A stretch of 64,000 bases of DNA from Deltaproteobacteria bacterium (GCA_026129095.1 JAHCIT010000005.1:124001-188000), one strand, 5' to 3'; positions 11,064 to 20,403 are shown, counted from the stretch's first letter. A program made the numbers and translations. The notes: a model not told the origin generated them from the sequence alone.

Positions 11064-12059
11064 TCAGGCCGTCGCTTCCCAGTCCTCGAACTTGAGGATG
11101 TCGAGCTCCCGGAACCGCTCGCGCAGCTTGGGCGTCAGCAGGCCCACGCGCTTCAGGTTCGGTACGATCTTGGAAAAAAGGATTTTCCTGAACTCCTTCA
11201 TGGCCGGGGAGTTGAGCATGTGCTCCAGGCACTCCTCCTTGGGATATCCCAGCGTCTCCCAGACCTCCTGCATCAGGAACCGGTCGCGCATCAGGATACA
11301 GGCCTCGTAGATCCAGTCCTCGCGGTCGCGCAGCTCGCTCGCCGCCATGTCGTCGTAGTAGCCCTTCAGCGACAGGACTCCGAAGGCCACATGGCGGGAT
11401 TCGTCCTTCATCACGTAGTGGGTGAGATCCTTCACCAGCGGTTCGCGGGTGAAGTTGTACGTCATCTGGAAGGCGGCGAGCGCCAGCCCCTCGACGAGTA
11501 TCTGCATCCCCACGTACTTGAAGTCCCACCGGGACTCGGTGAGGATCGAATCGAGCAGTTTCTTCAGGTGCGGCGAGATGGGGTAGGTGAGTTCGTACTT
11601 CTCGTTCAGGTATCTGGCGAACACCTCCACATGCCGGGCCTCGTCCATCACCTGCGTCGAGGCGTAGAACTTGGCGTCAATGCTGGGCACGGCCGTAACG
11701 AGCTGGGAAGCCGTCAGCAGCGCGCCCTGCTCCCCGTGCAAAAACTGCGAAAGCGACCATGAACCCGAGTGGTGGCGGAGCTTGCGGATCTCCTTTTCCG
11801 ACAGCCTGCGCCAGATGTCGGTATTGTAGAGCGCATGCATGGCGTCGGGATTGTTCTCGGACTCGGGATCGACGCTGGTGTCCCACTTGAGCGTCTCGCC
11901 CGACTCCCACTGGTCGCGCTTGGCCTTTTCATAAAGTTCGCGCAGCTCACGCACCTGGACCTCGTAGTTCCAGTTGTAAAGGGTGTCGTACTTGCTGAGA
12001 ACCCGCTCGATCTCCTCGTGAAGCGGCAGTTCCTGGGCAGCGGTTTCCGGAGGCGTCAT
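11064..12059 (-). CDS. Ferritin-like diiron protein (RNR R2/AurF-like fold)
   Basis: A 331-residue, mainly helical protein with two E...ExxH modules: Glu in HGEQGAL with DEARHVEVF, and Glu in VEGLALAAF with KDESRHVAFG. This is the ligand arrangement of ferritin-like carboxylate-bridged diiron enzymes such as ribonucleotide reductase R2-like oxidases and AurF-type N-oxygenases. No radical-site tyrosine can be assigned by eye, so I would not call it a ribonucleotide reductase. It is the first gene of a minus-strand trio with the sterol-desaturase-type hydroxylase and the LolA-like protein. The substrate is unknown. Confidence 0.78.
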   Translation of the reverse strand: MTPPETAAQELPLHEEIERVLSKYDTLYNWNYEVQVRELRELYEKAKRDQWESGETLKWDTSVDPESENNPDAMHALYNTDIWRRLSEKEIRKLRHHSGSWSLSQFLHGEQGALLTASQLVTAVPSIDAKFYASTQVMDEARHVEVFARYLNEKYELTYPISPHLKKLLDSILTESRWDFKYVGMQILVEGLALAAFQMTYNFTREPLVKDLTHYVMKDESRHVAFGVLSLKGYYDDMAASELRDREDWIYEACILMRDRFLMQEVWETLGYPKEECLEHMLNSPAMKEFRKILFSKIVPNLKRVGLLTPKLRERFRELDILKFEDWEATA

Positions 12060-12153
12060 GACAAAACTCCCGTTCTGGCAACGGAGCGGCTTGGAGGGCC
12101 GTTCGGTCTGTAAGTCCTGACATTGTGACCGGATGACCCGGACGGGACAAATG

Positions 12154-12182
12154 AAAACCGGCCACCCTGAAGTGGCCGGTTT
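12154..12182 (-). terminator. Rho-independent terminator of the cytochrome bc operon
   Basis: An 11-bp perfect stem (12155-12165 with 12172-12182) encloses a 6-base loop. On the minus strand it is followed by TTTTCATTT. It sits about 30 bases after the stop codon of the octaheme cytochrome gene, the last gene of the operon. Confidence 0.85.
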
Positions 12183-12211
12183 CCGGGCTTTGGACGGGAT
12201 TTTACGAAGCC

Positions 12212-15200
12212 CTAGAACCCGAACCCGTCGTCTCCGCCTTCATCGCCGCCTGCCTCACCGGACGGACCGTAGGAGGGTTCCTGGCCGGGAATACCCGTAA
12301 CCGGCTGATAGGCAGCTGGCGGAAGCTGCCCGGCGCGGGCGGCGGCCAGGTTCGCATTGAATGTCGAACCGACGGCGCCCTTGACCTGGGCCTCGCGCCC
12401 GTAGACCAGCAGCCAGTCGGAAACACCCTTTATTTCCTTCCAGTTCTGGATGATCTGCTCGGCTTCATCCGGGCTGGCCCTGGCCGGGTCATAGATGGTG
12501 AGTCCGTCCTCAGTCTGGGGGAACGACCAGAACGAGGGCATCACGATACCCGGGTACATGTGCATCGGGTTCCGGGCGAACCGCTGGACCCAGTCGGGCT
12601 TGAGTTTCTCCCAGGCGATCCGGAGGTCGGGAGCGAGCTGTCCCACCTGCCCCTTCACGATCTTGGGATTGACCTGGTGGCAGCTCGTGCAGGCGTTCCG
12701 CTCGAACACCTGCTTGCCGAGCGCCACGCTCGCCGGATCGAGCGGGCCCACTTCGGTTGGCGTCAGGTTGGCCAGATCGCCTGCAACACCGCTGAAATAG
12801 TTGACCACCTTGAAGTGCTCGCCCTCCTGCCAGCCGAACGTCGGCATCCGGATCTCCAGCCACGGGCGGACTTCAAACGGATTCAGCAGGAACCTGGTCA
12901 GCCAGTCCGCCTGGACCTTGGCGCCGAGGAAGGTGAGGTCCGGCGGGCCGAGCCGCTGGTTATCCTCATAGTACCCCAGCACACGGCCGCCACGGCGGTC
13001 CACGATATGACAGGCCTTGCAGTTGTAATACTCGACCAGCCGCTGGCCCTCGTCGATCGCCTGCTGCCGGGCCGTGCCGCCGGCCTGCCACTGACCGGTG
13101 ACCCGGATATTGGTGAAACCCTTGACCAGCACCATCAGGCGGTGGGCCTGATCGTCCGTAAATCCGTGCTCGCCAGTCTCCGGGTTGTAGCCGAACTGCG
13201 GCATCTTCTGGAGGTTCCGCTCGTCACGGTAACCACGGGGGTTCTGGACCTTCCCGAGGAACCAGGATTCCCAAGTCCGCTCGACCTGGGTCGCCGGTCC
13301 GAACGCCAGCTCGTGCGCGCCCTTGAGCGCAAACTCGGTCAGTTCCGGCGCGACCTTCTGCTCGTTCTCGAAACCCTTGATCGTGTGGCAGCCGAAGCAG
13401 CCGTAATTCCGGACGATCCACTCGCCCTTGGCGATCATCTCCTCGTTCGACAGCGCCTCGGCAAGGCCGTCCACTGCCGGGAACTCCATCTCGCGCTTGC
13501 CCATCAGGAACGTGGTGAGATCCCGGGCCTCGTCGTCGGAAAGCCGCAGCGACGGCATGGCCGTTTCGTGCGAATAGCCTGACGGGTTCTTGAGCCAGTG
13601 ATAGAGCCACTTGGCGTTGACCTTGCTCCCGACCGTGTAGAGGTTCGGCGCGCTGTCAAACTCCTTGTAGAAGGGGCTGTCCCGATCGTAGTACCCGGCC
13701 GGGCGCGCATTGGCGAAGTCGGAGGTCGCCACATGGCAGGCCTTGCAGCCAATGGAATCAAACAGCTTCTCGCCCTTGCCCGCACTGCCAGCCGTGAACC
13801 ATGACTCTGCGCGATTGTCGCTGTTTTTGGCCGGGTAGGCATCGTCAGCCTGGCTCCAGATGAACGCCACCAGCGACTTGATCTCGTACTCGCGCTGTTC
13901 CTCGTAATCAGGCGATGCGGGATCGGCGCCGTAATCCTGGAAGTAGGGCATCCGCGTCTTGGGCAGGATCTTGTGGGGATCCTTGATCCAGGCATACAGC
14001 CATTCGGGCGTCGTCTTGGCCTGAATACGGGTCAGGCTCGGCCCCGGCTTGTGGCCCAGTTCATCAAGAACCTCGAACCCCTTCGCCTGGTGGCAACCCC
14101 AGCAGCCCAGCTTCTCGAACGACTCGCGTCCGTTGTTCAGCTCCTGGGCGTAATCAATGTATTTCTGGTACGGAATGCCGGTCCATGGATCGGGCGCACG
14201 GCTGGCGACCTGGAGCTCGGTCTTGTGGCACTTGACACACGACGACTGGACCATCGTCGGGTCATAGTGGGAATCGTAGTGGTACCCGTCAGGCAGCCGC
14301 TTGCGGCCAAGCAGCGGCCAGTCCCAGTAGTGAATCGTGCCATGAGCCTCGTCCACCGGCTCCAGAGCATAACCCTGTCCCTGGTGGCAGGAGGTGCAGC
14401 CGAACTGCTCGGGCGGATGATCACCGAAGATCGCTTCCATGTGCGGGTGCGACCGGAAGAGTTTCTTCTCTTCCTTCTCCCAGCCCAGCTTGTCAATGGC
14501 GTAGTGGCAGGTCGAGCACCGGTCCACGGCATACTGCTGCTCGTTAAACTCGTTGAGCCGCGTCCCGCGGATTACGTACTGGACGACGTCGTCATCGCCG
14601 AAGAACCACCAGAAGACCCCCTTCGAACGGCGGTGAATGCGGTCGTAACGCGACTGGACCTCGCCGATCCGGTCGCTCACGCGAACATGCATCTGCTGCC
14701 ACTTGTCCACATCAGACATGATTTCGGCACGCTCGGCAGCGAGCTTTTCAAGCTCGGCGCGGATGCCCCGCAGGATGCCGCCCGTCCGCTCAATCGCAGC
14801 GGCGATCTCGTCCAGACGCTTGCGGGCATGCTCAAGGCCCTTGGCGTCACCCAGATCAAGAGCGTGCGTGAAGTGGTACCACCATTCCAGATCCTCGGAC
14901 TTGGCGTTCTGGAACTCGATATTGGCCAGATACTCCCGGCGCTGGGTCGCCGTAATGCTGCTTTCGATCTTCGAGAGACGGCTGCGATCGACCTTGGCCC
15001 ATGCGGCGGCCAGTTCCTTCTCGATTTCGGCGAGCGGCGGGAACTGCCTGGCCTTTTCGATCTCTTCCTCGGGCCAGCTTTCGGGGAACTCGCCGTGGAT
15101 CAGGGCCTTGCGGGTTTCTTCCAGTTCCCTGGCCGCGCGGTCCAGTTCGAGCGTCTTGAACTCGCGCTGGTAGACCTTCCAGTCCCGGCGCAGGACGAAC

Positions 15201-15295
15201 TCGTCCAGCAGCGACCACGATGCGATCAGCAGCATCAGCACCGACAACGCGAAGAACGGTACTTTCAGCGACTCTTGTTCAACCGGCTTTGCCAC
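12212..15295 (-). CDS. Octaheme c-type cytochrome of a cytochrome bc-type complex
   Basis: A 1027-residue protein anchored by one N-terminal membrane helix (residues about 14-33), then a charged, probably coiled-coil region to about residue 230. Eight CxxCH haem sites follow: CSTCH, CTSCH and CVKCH close together (about residues 260-355), then CWGCH, CKACH, CFGCH, CKACH and CTSCH spaced about 110-125 residues apart. Each of the last five is followed by a Met-Pro ligand motif (TRMPYF, TAMPSL, QKMPQF, IRMPTF, IVMPSF), so they look like five tandem class-I cytochrome c modules. It lies 60 bases after the cytochrome b C-terminal subunit gene and probably takes the electron-accepting role of cytochrome c1. 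Confidence 0.93.
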   Translation of the reverse strand: MAKPVEQESLKVPFFALSVLMLLIASWSLLDEFVLRRDWKVYQREFKTLELDRAARELEETRKALIHGEFPESWPEEEIEKARQFPPLAEIEKELAAAWAKVDRSRLSKIESSITATQRREYLANIEFQNAKSEDLEWWYHFTHALDLGDAKGLEHARKRLDEIAAAIERTGGILRGIRAELEKLAAERAEIMSDVDKWQQMHVRVSDRIGEVQSRYDRIHRRSKGVFWWFFGDDDVVQYVIRGTRLNEFNEQQYAVDRCSTCHYAIDKLGWEKEEKKLFRSHPHMEAIFGDHPPEQFGCTSCHQGQGYALEPVDEAHGTIHYWDWPLLGRKRLPDGYHYDSHYDPTMVQSSCVKCHKTELQVASRAPDPWTGIPYQKYIDYAQELNNGRESFEKLGCWGCHQAKGFEVLDELGHKPGPSLTRIQAKTTPEWLYAWIKDPHKILPKTRMPYFQDYGADPASPDYEEQREYEIKSLVAFIWSQADDAYPAKNSDNRAESWFTAGSAGKGEKLFDSIGCKACHVATSDFANARPAGYYDRDSPFYKEFDSAPNLYTVGSKVNAKWLYHWLKNPSGYSHETAMPSLRLSDDEARDLTTFLMGKREMEFPAVDGLAEALSNEEMIAKGEWIVRNYGCFGCHTIKGFENEQKVAPELTEFALKGAHELAFGPATQVERTWESWFLGKVQNPRGYRDERNLQKMPQFGYNPETGEHGFTDDQAHRLMVLVKGFTNIRVTGQWQAGGTARQQAIDEGQRLVEYYNCKACHIVDRRGGRVLGYYEDNQRLGPPDLTFLGAKVQADWLTRFLLNPFEVRPWLEIRMPTFGWQEGEHFKVVNYFSGVAGDLANLTPTEVGPLDPASVALGKQVFERNACTSCHQVNPKIVKGQVGQLAPDLRIAWEKLKPDWVQRFARNPMHMYPGIVMPSFWSFPQTEDGLTIYDPARASPDEAEQIIQNWKEIKGVSDWLLVYGREAQVKGAVGSTFNANLAAARAGQLPPAAYQPVTGIPGQEPSYGPSGEAGGDEGGDDGFGF

Positions 15296-15355
15296 AGGCG
15301 TTTTGCTCCCCGTTCCGAAATCAGTCTCTCAACGGCGTCCTGCCACGTCTCCGGC

Positions 15356-16321
15356 TCAGACGTTGAACCAGGGTGTCACCCAGATGTATTTCACATGCAG
15401 CGTCCACCGCATCACCATCTTGAGCGGCAGCAGCATCATCGTCAGGAAGAAGAAGGCGGTTACGCCGTACCTCGCGACCCCCATCTTCTGCAGCGTGGGC
15501 GACTTGTCCTTGTAAAGCTGCCAGTACGCCACACCGGTCGCATAGAAGGCCGCGAGGAACAGGGCGCCAACGAGATCAACCCCCATTACCTTGATGTGAG
15601 GCGAGATACTCTTGATGAATCCGAGATCCACCAGGTTCACGTTCGTCAGTGCCACGACCTTGTGCGAATCCCACGGCTCCCATGGCAGGAAGAAGTTCCA
15701 GCCGGGGCCCCGGAGGAACACGCCGATGATGATGAGCGCGATCCACAGCACCACGTATCCGAACAGGAAGGTGTTGATGGCGAACTTCCGTTCCTCGTAA
15801 CAGTAGTAACCGTTACCCTTCGGGTTCACATCGACGTACGGAAGCACCATCAGCCCGGCGATGATGAAACCGGGGAAGATCACGCCCGCAAGCCACGGAT
15901 CGAAGTAGACGAGCATCTCCTGCAGGCCGAGGAAATACCAGGGCGCTTTCGACGGATTCGGCGTCTTGCTGGGGTTGGCAGGCTCTTCCAGCGGCGCATC
16001 CACCACCAGCGACCACAGCATCAGGATGACCAGCGTTGCCAGCGTCGCGATGAACTCCGCCCGGACCAGATAGGGCCACACATAGATGCGGTCCTTGGCC
16101 ATCTGGCGCGACAGTTCCTCGTCATCAACCACATACACGTTCTGTGCGGGGGGCGTCTGCGACTCCACCGGGCGAAGGGTGCCGGGCTCGGCGGCCAGCG
16201 GAGTCACGGGCCGTGCGGCGATCGCCGCACGGGCGCGCATGGCGCGGGCACGGGCGGCGGCCTTGGCCGCTTCCAGGTCCATCTCGGCCCCTTTGGGCTT
16301 GCTGTCTTTTTCGTCTGCCAT
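15356..16321 (-). CDS. Cytochrome b C-terminal subunit (subunit IV-like)
   Basis: A 321-residue membrane protein. An alanine/arginine-rich N-terminus precedes a membrane part with about six helices. NPSKAPWYFLGLQEML near residue 125 corresponds to the PEWY-containing Qo-site loop of cytochrome b, with the glutamate position replaced (APWY). The quinol-oxidation glutamate is therefore not at the canonical place. The variant APWYFLGLQE also occurs in split b-type complexes of other bacteria as far as I recall. It lies between the haem-binding cytochrome b gene and the octaheme cytochrome gene, and is larger than chloroplast subunit IV. Confidence 0.9.
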   Translation of the reverse strand: MADEKDSKPKGAEMDLEAAKAAARARAMRARAAIAARPVTPLAAEPGTLRPVESQTPPAQNVYVVDDEELSRQMAKDRIYVWPYLVRAEFIATLATLVILMLWSLVVDAPLEEPANPSKTPNPSKAPWYFLGLQEMLVYFDPWLAGVIFPGFIIAGLMVLPYVDVNPKGNGYYCYEERKFAINTFLFGYVVLWIALIIIGVFLRGPGWNFFLPWEPWDSHKVVALTNVNLVDLGFIKSISPHIKVMGVDLVGALFLAAFYATGVAYWQLYKDKSPTLQKMGVARYGVTAFFFLTMMLLPLKMVMRWTLHVKYIWVTPWFNV

Positions 16322-16381
16322 CGTCCCTGTTTCCTTGTGATCCCGCCCGTCCGGGGATCTCCCGTCTGGACCGCCCTGCGA

Positions 16382-17224
16382 TCAGAGCGGACCCGAGATG
16401 CCCCCGTCCTTCCGGATCCGCCAGAAGTGAAGGATCATGAGAAGCGCTGCCGCGATGGGAACCACCAGGCAGTGCAGGATGTAGAACCGGAGCAGTGTCG
16501 CCGGCGCCACGATCGTGCCGCCCAGCATGACCGTGGCGGCGTCATAGCGGCTCCCAATGCCAAGCTGCTCGGCGAACGGGCCCGCCTGTCCGAGCAGCGG
16601 CGTCGCCCGGGCCATGTTCGAGGCCACGGTGATGGCCCAGATGGCGAGCTGGTCCCACGGAAGCAGGTATCCGGTGAACGACAGGAGGAGTGTGAAGGTG
16701 ATCAGCAGCACGCCGACAATCCAGTTGAACTCGCGCGGCGGCTTGTAGGAACCGGTCATGAAGACACGGAACATGTGAAGCATGACCGTAATGACCATCG
16801 CGTGCGCGCCCCATCGGTGCATGTTCCGGACGACGGCGCCGAACGGGACGTCGTGCATCAGGTATTTCATGTCGATGTAGGCGTATTCGCCGGTCGGGCG
16901 GTAGTAAAACATCAGCACCACACCGGTGATCGTCAGGACGAGGAACAGCAGGAATGTGATCCCGCCCATGCACCAGGTGAACTTCACGCGCACGGCATGA
17001 CGGCGCATCTTCGGCGGATGCAGGTGCAGCCACACGTTGCCCAGGATCATGAGCTGGCGGTTACGGCCGGTATCGGCGTAACCGTGCCGGAACGCGCTCT
17101 TCCAGACCTGGGAGTTGAACACCTCGTCCGCGGCCTTCGCGGCCCCTGACCGTGTATCAGGCGCCAGCGGCTTCGGCGTGTCGCCCGCCTCCGGCTTGCC
17201 CTGCTCGTTCTTTTCTTCTGCCAC
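16382..17224 (-). CDS. Cytochrome b6-type subunit (haem-binding half of cytochrome b)
   Basis: A 280-residue subunit with four core membrane helices. The two b-haem ligand pairs are visible: His in NMHRW with His in MLHMFRVF (14 apart), and His in ILHCLVV with His in ILHFWRIRK (15 apart). The 15-residue second spacing is the b6 type rather than the bc1 type. FTGYLLPWDQ is the conserved Qo-side segment. The protein ends with KDGGISGPL, a typical b6 C-terminus, so cytochrome b is split as in b6f-type complexes. It lies between the Rieske and subunit-IV-like genes with gaps of about 60 bases. Confidence 0.95.
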   Translation of the reverse strand: MAEEKNEQGKPEAGDTPKPLAPDTRSGAAKAADEVFNSQVWKSAFRHGYADTGRNRQLMILGNVWLHLHPPKMRRHAVRVKFTWCMGGITFLLFLVLTITGVVLMFYYRPTGEYAYIDMKYLMHDVPFGAVVRNMHRWGAHAMVITVMLHMFRVFMTGSYKPPREFNWIVGVLLITFTLLLSFTGYLLPWDQLAIWAITVASNMARATPLLGQAGPFAEQLGIGSRYDAATVMLGGTIVAPATLLRFYILHCLVVPIAAALLMILHFWRIRKDGGISGPL

Positions 17225-17284
17225 TTCTGCTCTCTCCCGAAACGCTCGAAAATTCCGATACCTGATGCCGCCAGCTTCCGGCCG

Positions 17285-17983
17285 TCAGGCTATGAACACC
17301 GATCCCGGCTTGCCCCACTCGCCCTTTTCCCACCGGTAAATGATGCTCTTGTCGATGAGGAGCCGTCCGTCTTCGGCCTTCTGGATCCGGTACCGCTCCA
17401 GCGGGCGCGGTGCCGGTCCCTCGAAGTGGATCCCCTCGCGGGTAAATCCGGACCCGTGACACGGGCACTTGAACTTGTCCTCGGCCGCCAGCCACCGGGG
17501 TGTGCAGCCCAGATGGGTGCAGATGGTCGAAATCGCCACGATCCCTTCATCCAGATGTGCAATCCAGACCTTCTGGTCGCCCTGGTATTTCGTGGAGATG
17601 GTCCCCTTCGGGTACTCCTCCGGATAGCCGGCCTTGAAGGTCTTGACCGGCTCGAAGAGAACACGCGGGAACAGGAAGCGGTGGATGGCCGCGATGCTGA
17701 TCTGGAGCACGCCGCCGATGGCGCCCCAGCCCATCAGGTTCAGCAGGTTGCGCTTGGTGAGCGCCAGCCCCCAGATGTGGTTTTCGGTCAGCTTGTCGGG
17801 CGGGAGGCCCACGACCACTTCCGGCTTGGGCTTGCGGGTCGGGACCGGGCCGGCGGGAGCCGCCGGTGCGGTGGCCTTGGGGGCCGGCTTGGGCGCCTCG
17901 GCTTTGGCAGCCTTGGGCTTGGGCCCTTCGGTCCGGAGCTTATTGAACTTTTCGAGGAGTTCTTTCTTTCGTGCGTCGTCCAT
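17285..17983 (-). CDS. Rieske iron-sulfur protein of the bc-type complex
   Basis: A 232-residue protein. An unusual lysine-, alanine- and proline-rich cytoplasmic N-terminus of about 70 residues precedes one membrane helix (GWGAIGGVLQISIAAIHRF). The Rieske cluster motifs CTHLGC and CPCHGSGF supply two cysteine and two histidine ligands for the 2Fe-2S centre and the disulfide pair. It carries electrons from quinol at the cytochrome b subunit to the c-type haems. It is the first gene of the four-gene operon Rieske, cytochrome b6-like, subunit IV-like, octaheme cytochrome. Confidence 0.95.
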   Translation of the reverse strand: MDDARKKELLEKFNKLRTEGPKPKAAKAEAPKPAPKATAPAAPAGPVPTRKPKPEVVVGLPPDKLTENHIWGLALTKRNLLNLMGWGAIGGVLQISIAAIHRFLFPRVLFEPVKTFKAGYPEEYPKGTISTKYQGDQKVWIAHLDEGIVAISTICTHLGCTPRWLAAEDKFKCPCHGSGFTREGIHFEGPAPRPLERYRIQKAEDGRLLIDKSIIYRWEKGEWGKPGSVFIA

Positions 17984-18376
17984 CGGCGAACTGAGGCTCC
18001 CCCATCGTTTTCACGCCTGAAAATCCCAAGTCCCGCTGCGCCACCAAAGGAAACGGCGTTGCTCCGGACCGGACGGCCTGAAACCGACCATTTTCGGCCT
18101 CCCCCGAACCCGGCCTTTCCGGCCCAATTCACGGGAGTTTCCGGTGCCTTACCGGATAACCTGCAGAGCGCTCCGGTGCTGGCACGGGCTACGTTCTAGC
18201 CACAAACGGGCAACCTAGCCAAGTGCCCCCCAACAAAAATCGTATACAGTCCACAGTCGACACCGGCTGTCCTCTCGCAGGGGATGCGGGGTGCCTATTG
18301 GAAAATCCCGGCACGCGAGAAATTTCCCCTGGTTTCCCCTCGCACCGGGGCCTGTTCCGGCTAGGCTGCCGGTCCC
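17984..18376. other. Intergenic region between Rieske and cation-exchanger genes
   Basis: This 393-base gap lies between two divergent genes and should hold the promoter of the cytochrome operon and that of the exchanger. An AT-richer patch with TATACA around 18244 is the best promoter-like piece, but I could not fit a convincing -35/-10 pair. TAGGCT at 18362-18367 lies 9 bases before the exchanger ATG. No small gene or RNA is evident. Confidence 0.5.
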
Positions 18377-19354
18377 ATGGTGCTTTCAGTTTTTGCGGTT
18401 GTATCGGGACTGGCAATTCTTGGATGGAGCGCAGGGCTCTTTGTGGACGGGGCCTCCCTGACAGCCCGTTATCTTGGGATGCCGCCTCTGCTGATCGGCA
18501 TGGTCATTGTCGGCTTTGGCACTTCCGCTCCGGAGATGCTGGTGTCGGCCCTGTCGGCGATCCAGGGAAGCCCCGGAATTGCACTCGGAAATGCCTACGG
18601 CTCCAACATAGTCAACATCGCCCTGATACTGGGAGTGACGGCCCTCGTAGCCCCTGTTGCCGTACACTCCCGCATCCTGCGTTCGGAACTCCCGGTCCTT
18701 GCCGCCGTAACGGCACTGGCTGCCTGGCAGCTCCATGACCGGGAACTTTCCCGGACAGACGCAGGGGTGCTTCTCGCCGTGTTCGGAGTACTGGTGGTGT
18801 GGAGCGTTCTGCAAGCCCTCCGGCACCGGTCCGATTCGCTCGGCAGCGAAATGGAAGGAGAACTGGAGGCCCGTCCTCTGGGGCCCGGTCCGGCGATCCT
18901 CAGGCTTGTGGCGGGACTGGCACTTCTTATCGCCAGTTGCCGGCTTCTGGTCTGGGGGGCCGTGGAAATCGCCAGAACCCTTGGCCTGAGCGATCTGGTG
19001 ATCGGACTGACTATCGTGGCCATCGGAACGTCACTACCGGAACTCGCTTCTTCCATCGCTGCCATCCGGAAGAACGAGCCGGATATCGCCTTCGGGAATG
19101 TCCTGGGTTCCAACCTGTTCAATACCCTGGCGGTCGCGGGAATCGCCGGCGTGATCCAGCCCGGCGCGATAAGCCCGGATCTATATGAACGGGACATCCT
19201 GACCATGGGAGCCCTCACGATATCCCTGTTCCTGTTTGGCTACGGTTTCCGGGGGCCGGGCCGCATCAACCGGTTTGAAGGCGGCGCCCTTCTGGGCGCC
19301 TACATCGCCTATACGGCCTGGCTTCTCCACGGCGTCATCGAACAGCTGAAATAG
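18377..19354 (+). CDS. Na+/Ca2+ exchanger-family membrane antiporter (CaCA, YrbG-like)
   Basis: A 325-residue protein with about ten membrane helices arranged as two inverted repeats. Each half carries an alpha-repeat: GFGTSAPEMLVSAL with GNAYGSNIVN in the first and AIGTSLPELASSIAA with GNVLGSNLFN in the second. The acidic and asparagine residues in these motifs form the ion-binding site in the family. It probably exchanges Ca2+ or another cation against Na+ or H+ across the inner membrane. The start at ATG 18377 has no clear Shine-Dalgarno sequence. It converges with the epimerase gene at 19363. Confidence 0.93.
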   Translation: MVLSVFAVVSGLAILGWSAGLFVDGASLTARYLGMPPLLIGMVIVGFGTSAPEMLVSALSAIQGSPGIALGNAYGSNIVNIALILGVTALVAPVAVHSRILRSELPVLAAVTALAAWQLHDRELSRTDAGVLLAVFGVLVVWSVLQALRHRSDSLGSEMEGELEARPLGPGPAILRLVAGLALLIASCRLLVWGAVEIARTLGLSDLVIGLTIVAIGTSLPELASSIAAIRKNEPDIAFGNVLGSNLFNTLAVAGIAGVIQPGAISPDLYERDILTMGALTISLFLFGYGFRGPGRINRFEGGALLGAYIAYTAWLLHGVIEQLK

Positions 19355-19362
19355 CCGGGCGG

Positions 19363-20403
19363 TCACGGATGCGATGGCCGGGAGCACTCCGCCACCAGCC
19401 CCGAAATCCCGGCGTCGGGACTGACGGCCGGCTGCCAGCCAACCGCTTCACGAAGCCTGGCGGAGTCGGTCACGTAAACCCGCTGGTCGAACATCCGTGG
19501 AGGATGAAACTCCAGATTCGCGGCGGGCGCTGCATCCAGTGACGGGTGGTTCACCACGTCCAGGAACGAGCGGGCGAAACCGGGGCCACCGCCGGCATTC
19601 CAGATGCCGCCCGGAACATCACGGGTCACCAGCAGCTCCACCAGGGCGCAGGCATCGTCCACATGCAGCAAGTCCCGCACCTGCCGGCCGTCACCAAACA
19701 CGCGGACCGGACGGCCTCCCGACCGGGACCGGACGACATGACTCACCCACCCCTGATCCTCCACGCCTGACTGGCCGGGCCCGTAAATGCACGAGCAGCG
19801 GAGCACATGGCCCCTGAAACCGTGACGCCGCGATCCGTCCAGAACGTATCCCTCCGCCGCCCGTTTCGAGCAGCCGTAGGGCGTGAGGCCTGAATCGGCC
19901 ACCGGGAACAGTTCCGAAATTCCCTGCTCCCACCGGCCCGTGAGCCCCAGACGGCCACCTGGCAGTTCGGCGACAAACCGGTTCACCGCATCGCCATAAA
20001 CCTTGTTGGACGAAAACAGCACCAATGGACCCCGGTCGTCCCGTCCGGCCAGCGCCTCAATGAGAGCGACCGTCCCGATCACGTTGTTCCGGGCGTCTTC
20101 AACCGGGTCCGCCAGGCTGGCGCCGATCCCCACCTGTCCGGCACAGTGAATCGTGGCGGAAACGGCTGGAAGCCCCGCGAGCAGCCGGGCCGCATCGCAC
20201 ACATCTCCATCCACGACCCGGATTCCCTCCACCCGGTCCAGCCCGCGCCAGCGGCCGGGGTCCGGTGCGCCCGGCCTCCCATCCCCCAGAAGGCGTGCGC
20301 GCGAGTGGTTGTCGATCAGCGTCACCCGGGCGCCGCGGGCGATGAACCGCCGGGCCAGGTTCGACCCGATGAAGCCCGCACCGCCGGTAATCAGAACGTG
20401 CAT
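19363..20403 (-). CDS. NAD-dependent sugar-nucleotide epimerase (CDP-paratose 2-epimerase-like)
   Basis: A 346-residue extended short-chain dehydrogenase. GGAGFIGSNLAR at the N-terminus binds NAD and the catalytic YxxxK is YGCSK. SSNKVYGD resembles the NKVYGD motif of CDP-paratose/tyvelose 2-epimerases, as does CIYGPGQSGVEDQGWVSH. It would alter a nucleotide-activated sugar for envelope polysaccharide. It is transcribed divergently from the glycosyltransferase gene, which supports a role in surface glycan synthesis. The exact substrate is a guess from the motif. Confidence 0.85.
   Translation of the reverse strand: MHVLITGGAGFIGSNLARRFIARGARVTLIDNHSRARLLGDGRPGAPDPGRWRGLDRVEGIRVVDGDVCDAARLLAGLPAVSATIHCAGQVGIGASLADPVEDARNNVIGTVALIEALAGRDDRGPLVLFSSNKVYGDAVNRFVAELPGGRLGLTGRWEQGISELFPVADSGLTPYGCSKRAAEGYVLDGSRRHGFRGHVLRCSCIYGPGQSGVEDQGWVSHVVRSRSGGRPVRVFGDGRQVRDLLHVDDACALVELLVTRDVPGGIWNAGGGPGFARSFLDVVNHPSLDAAPAANLEFHPPRMFDQRVYVTDSARLREAVGWQPAVSPDAGISGLVAECSRPSHP

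Noticed and set aside
13973-17149. 1058-residue open frame on the plus strand across the cytochrome operon
   Set aside because: It is antisense to three genes with haem and Rieske motifs and has no domain; long antisense frames are common in GC-rich coding DNA.
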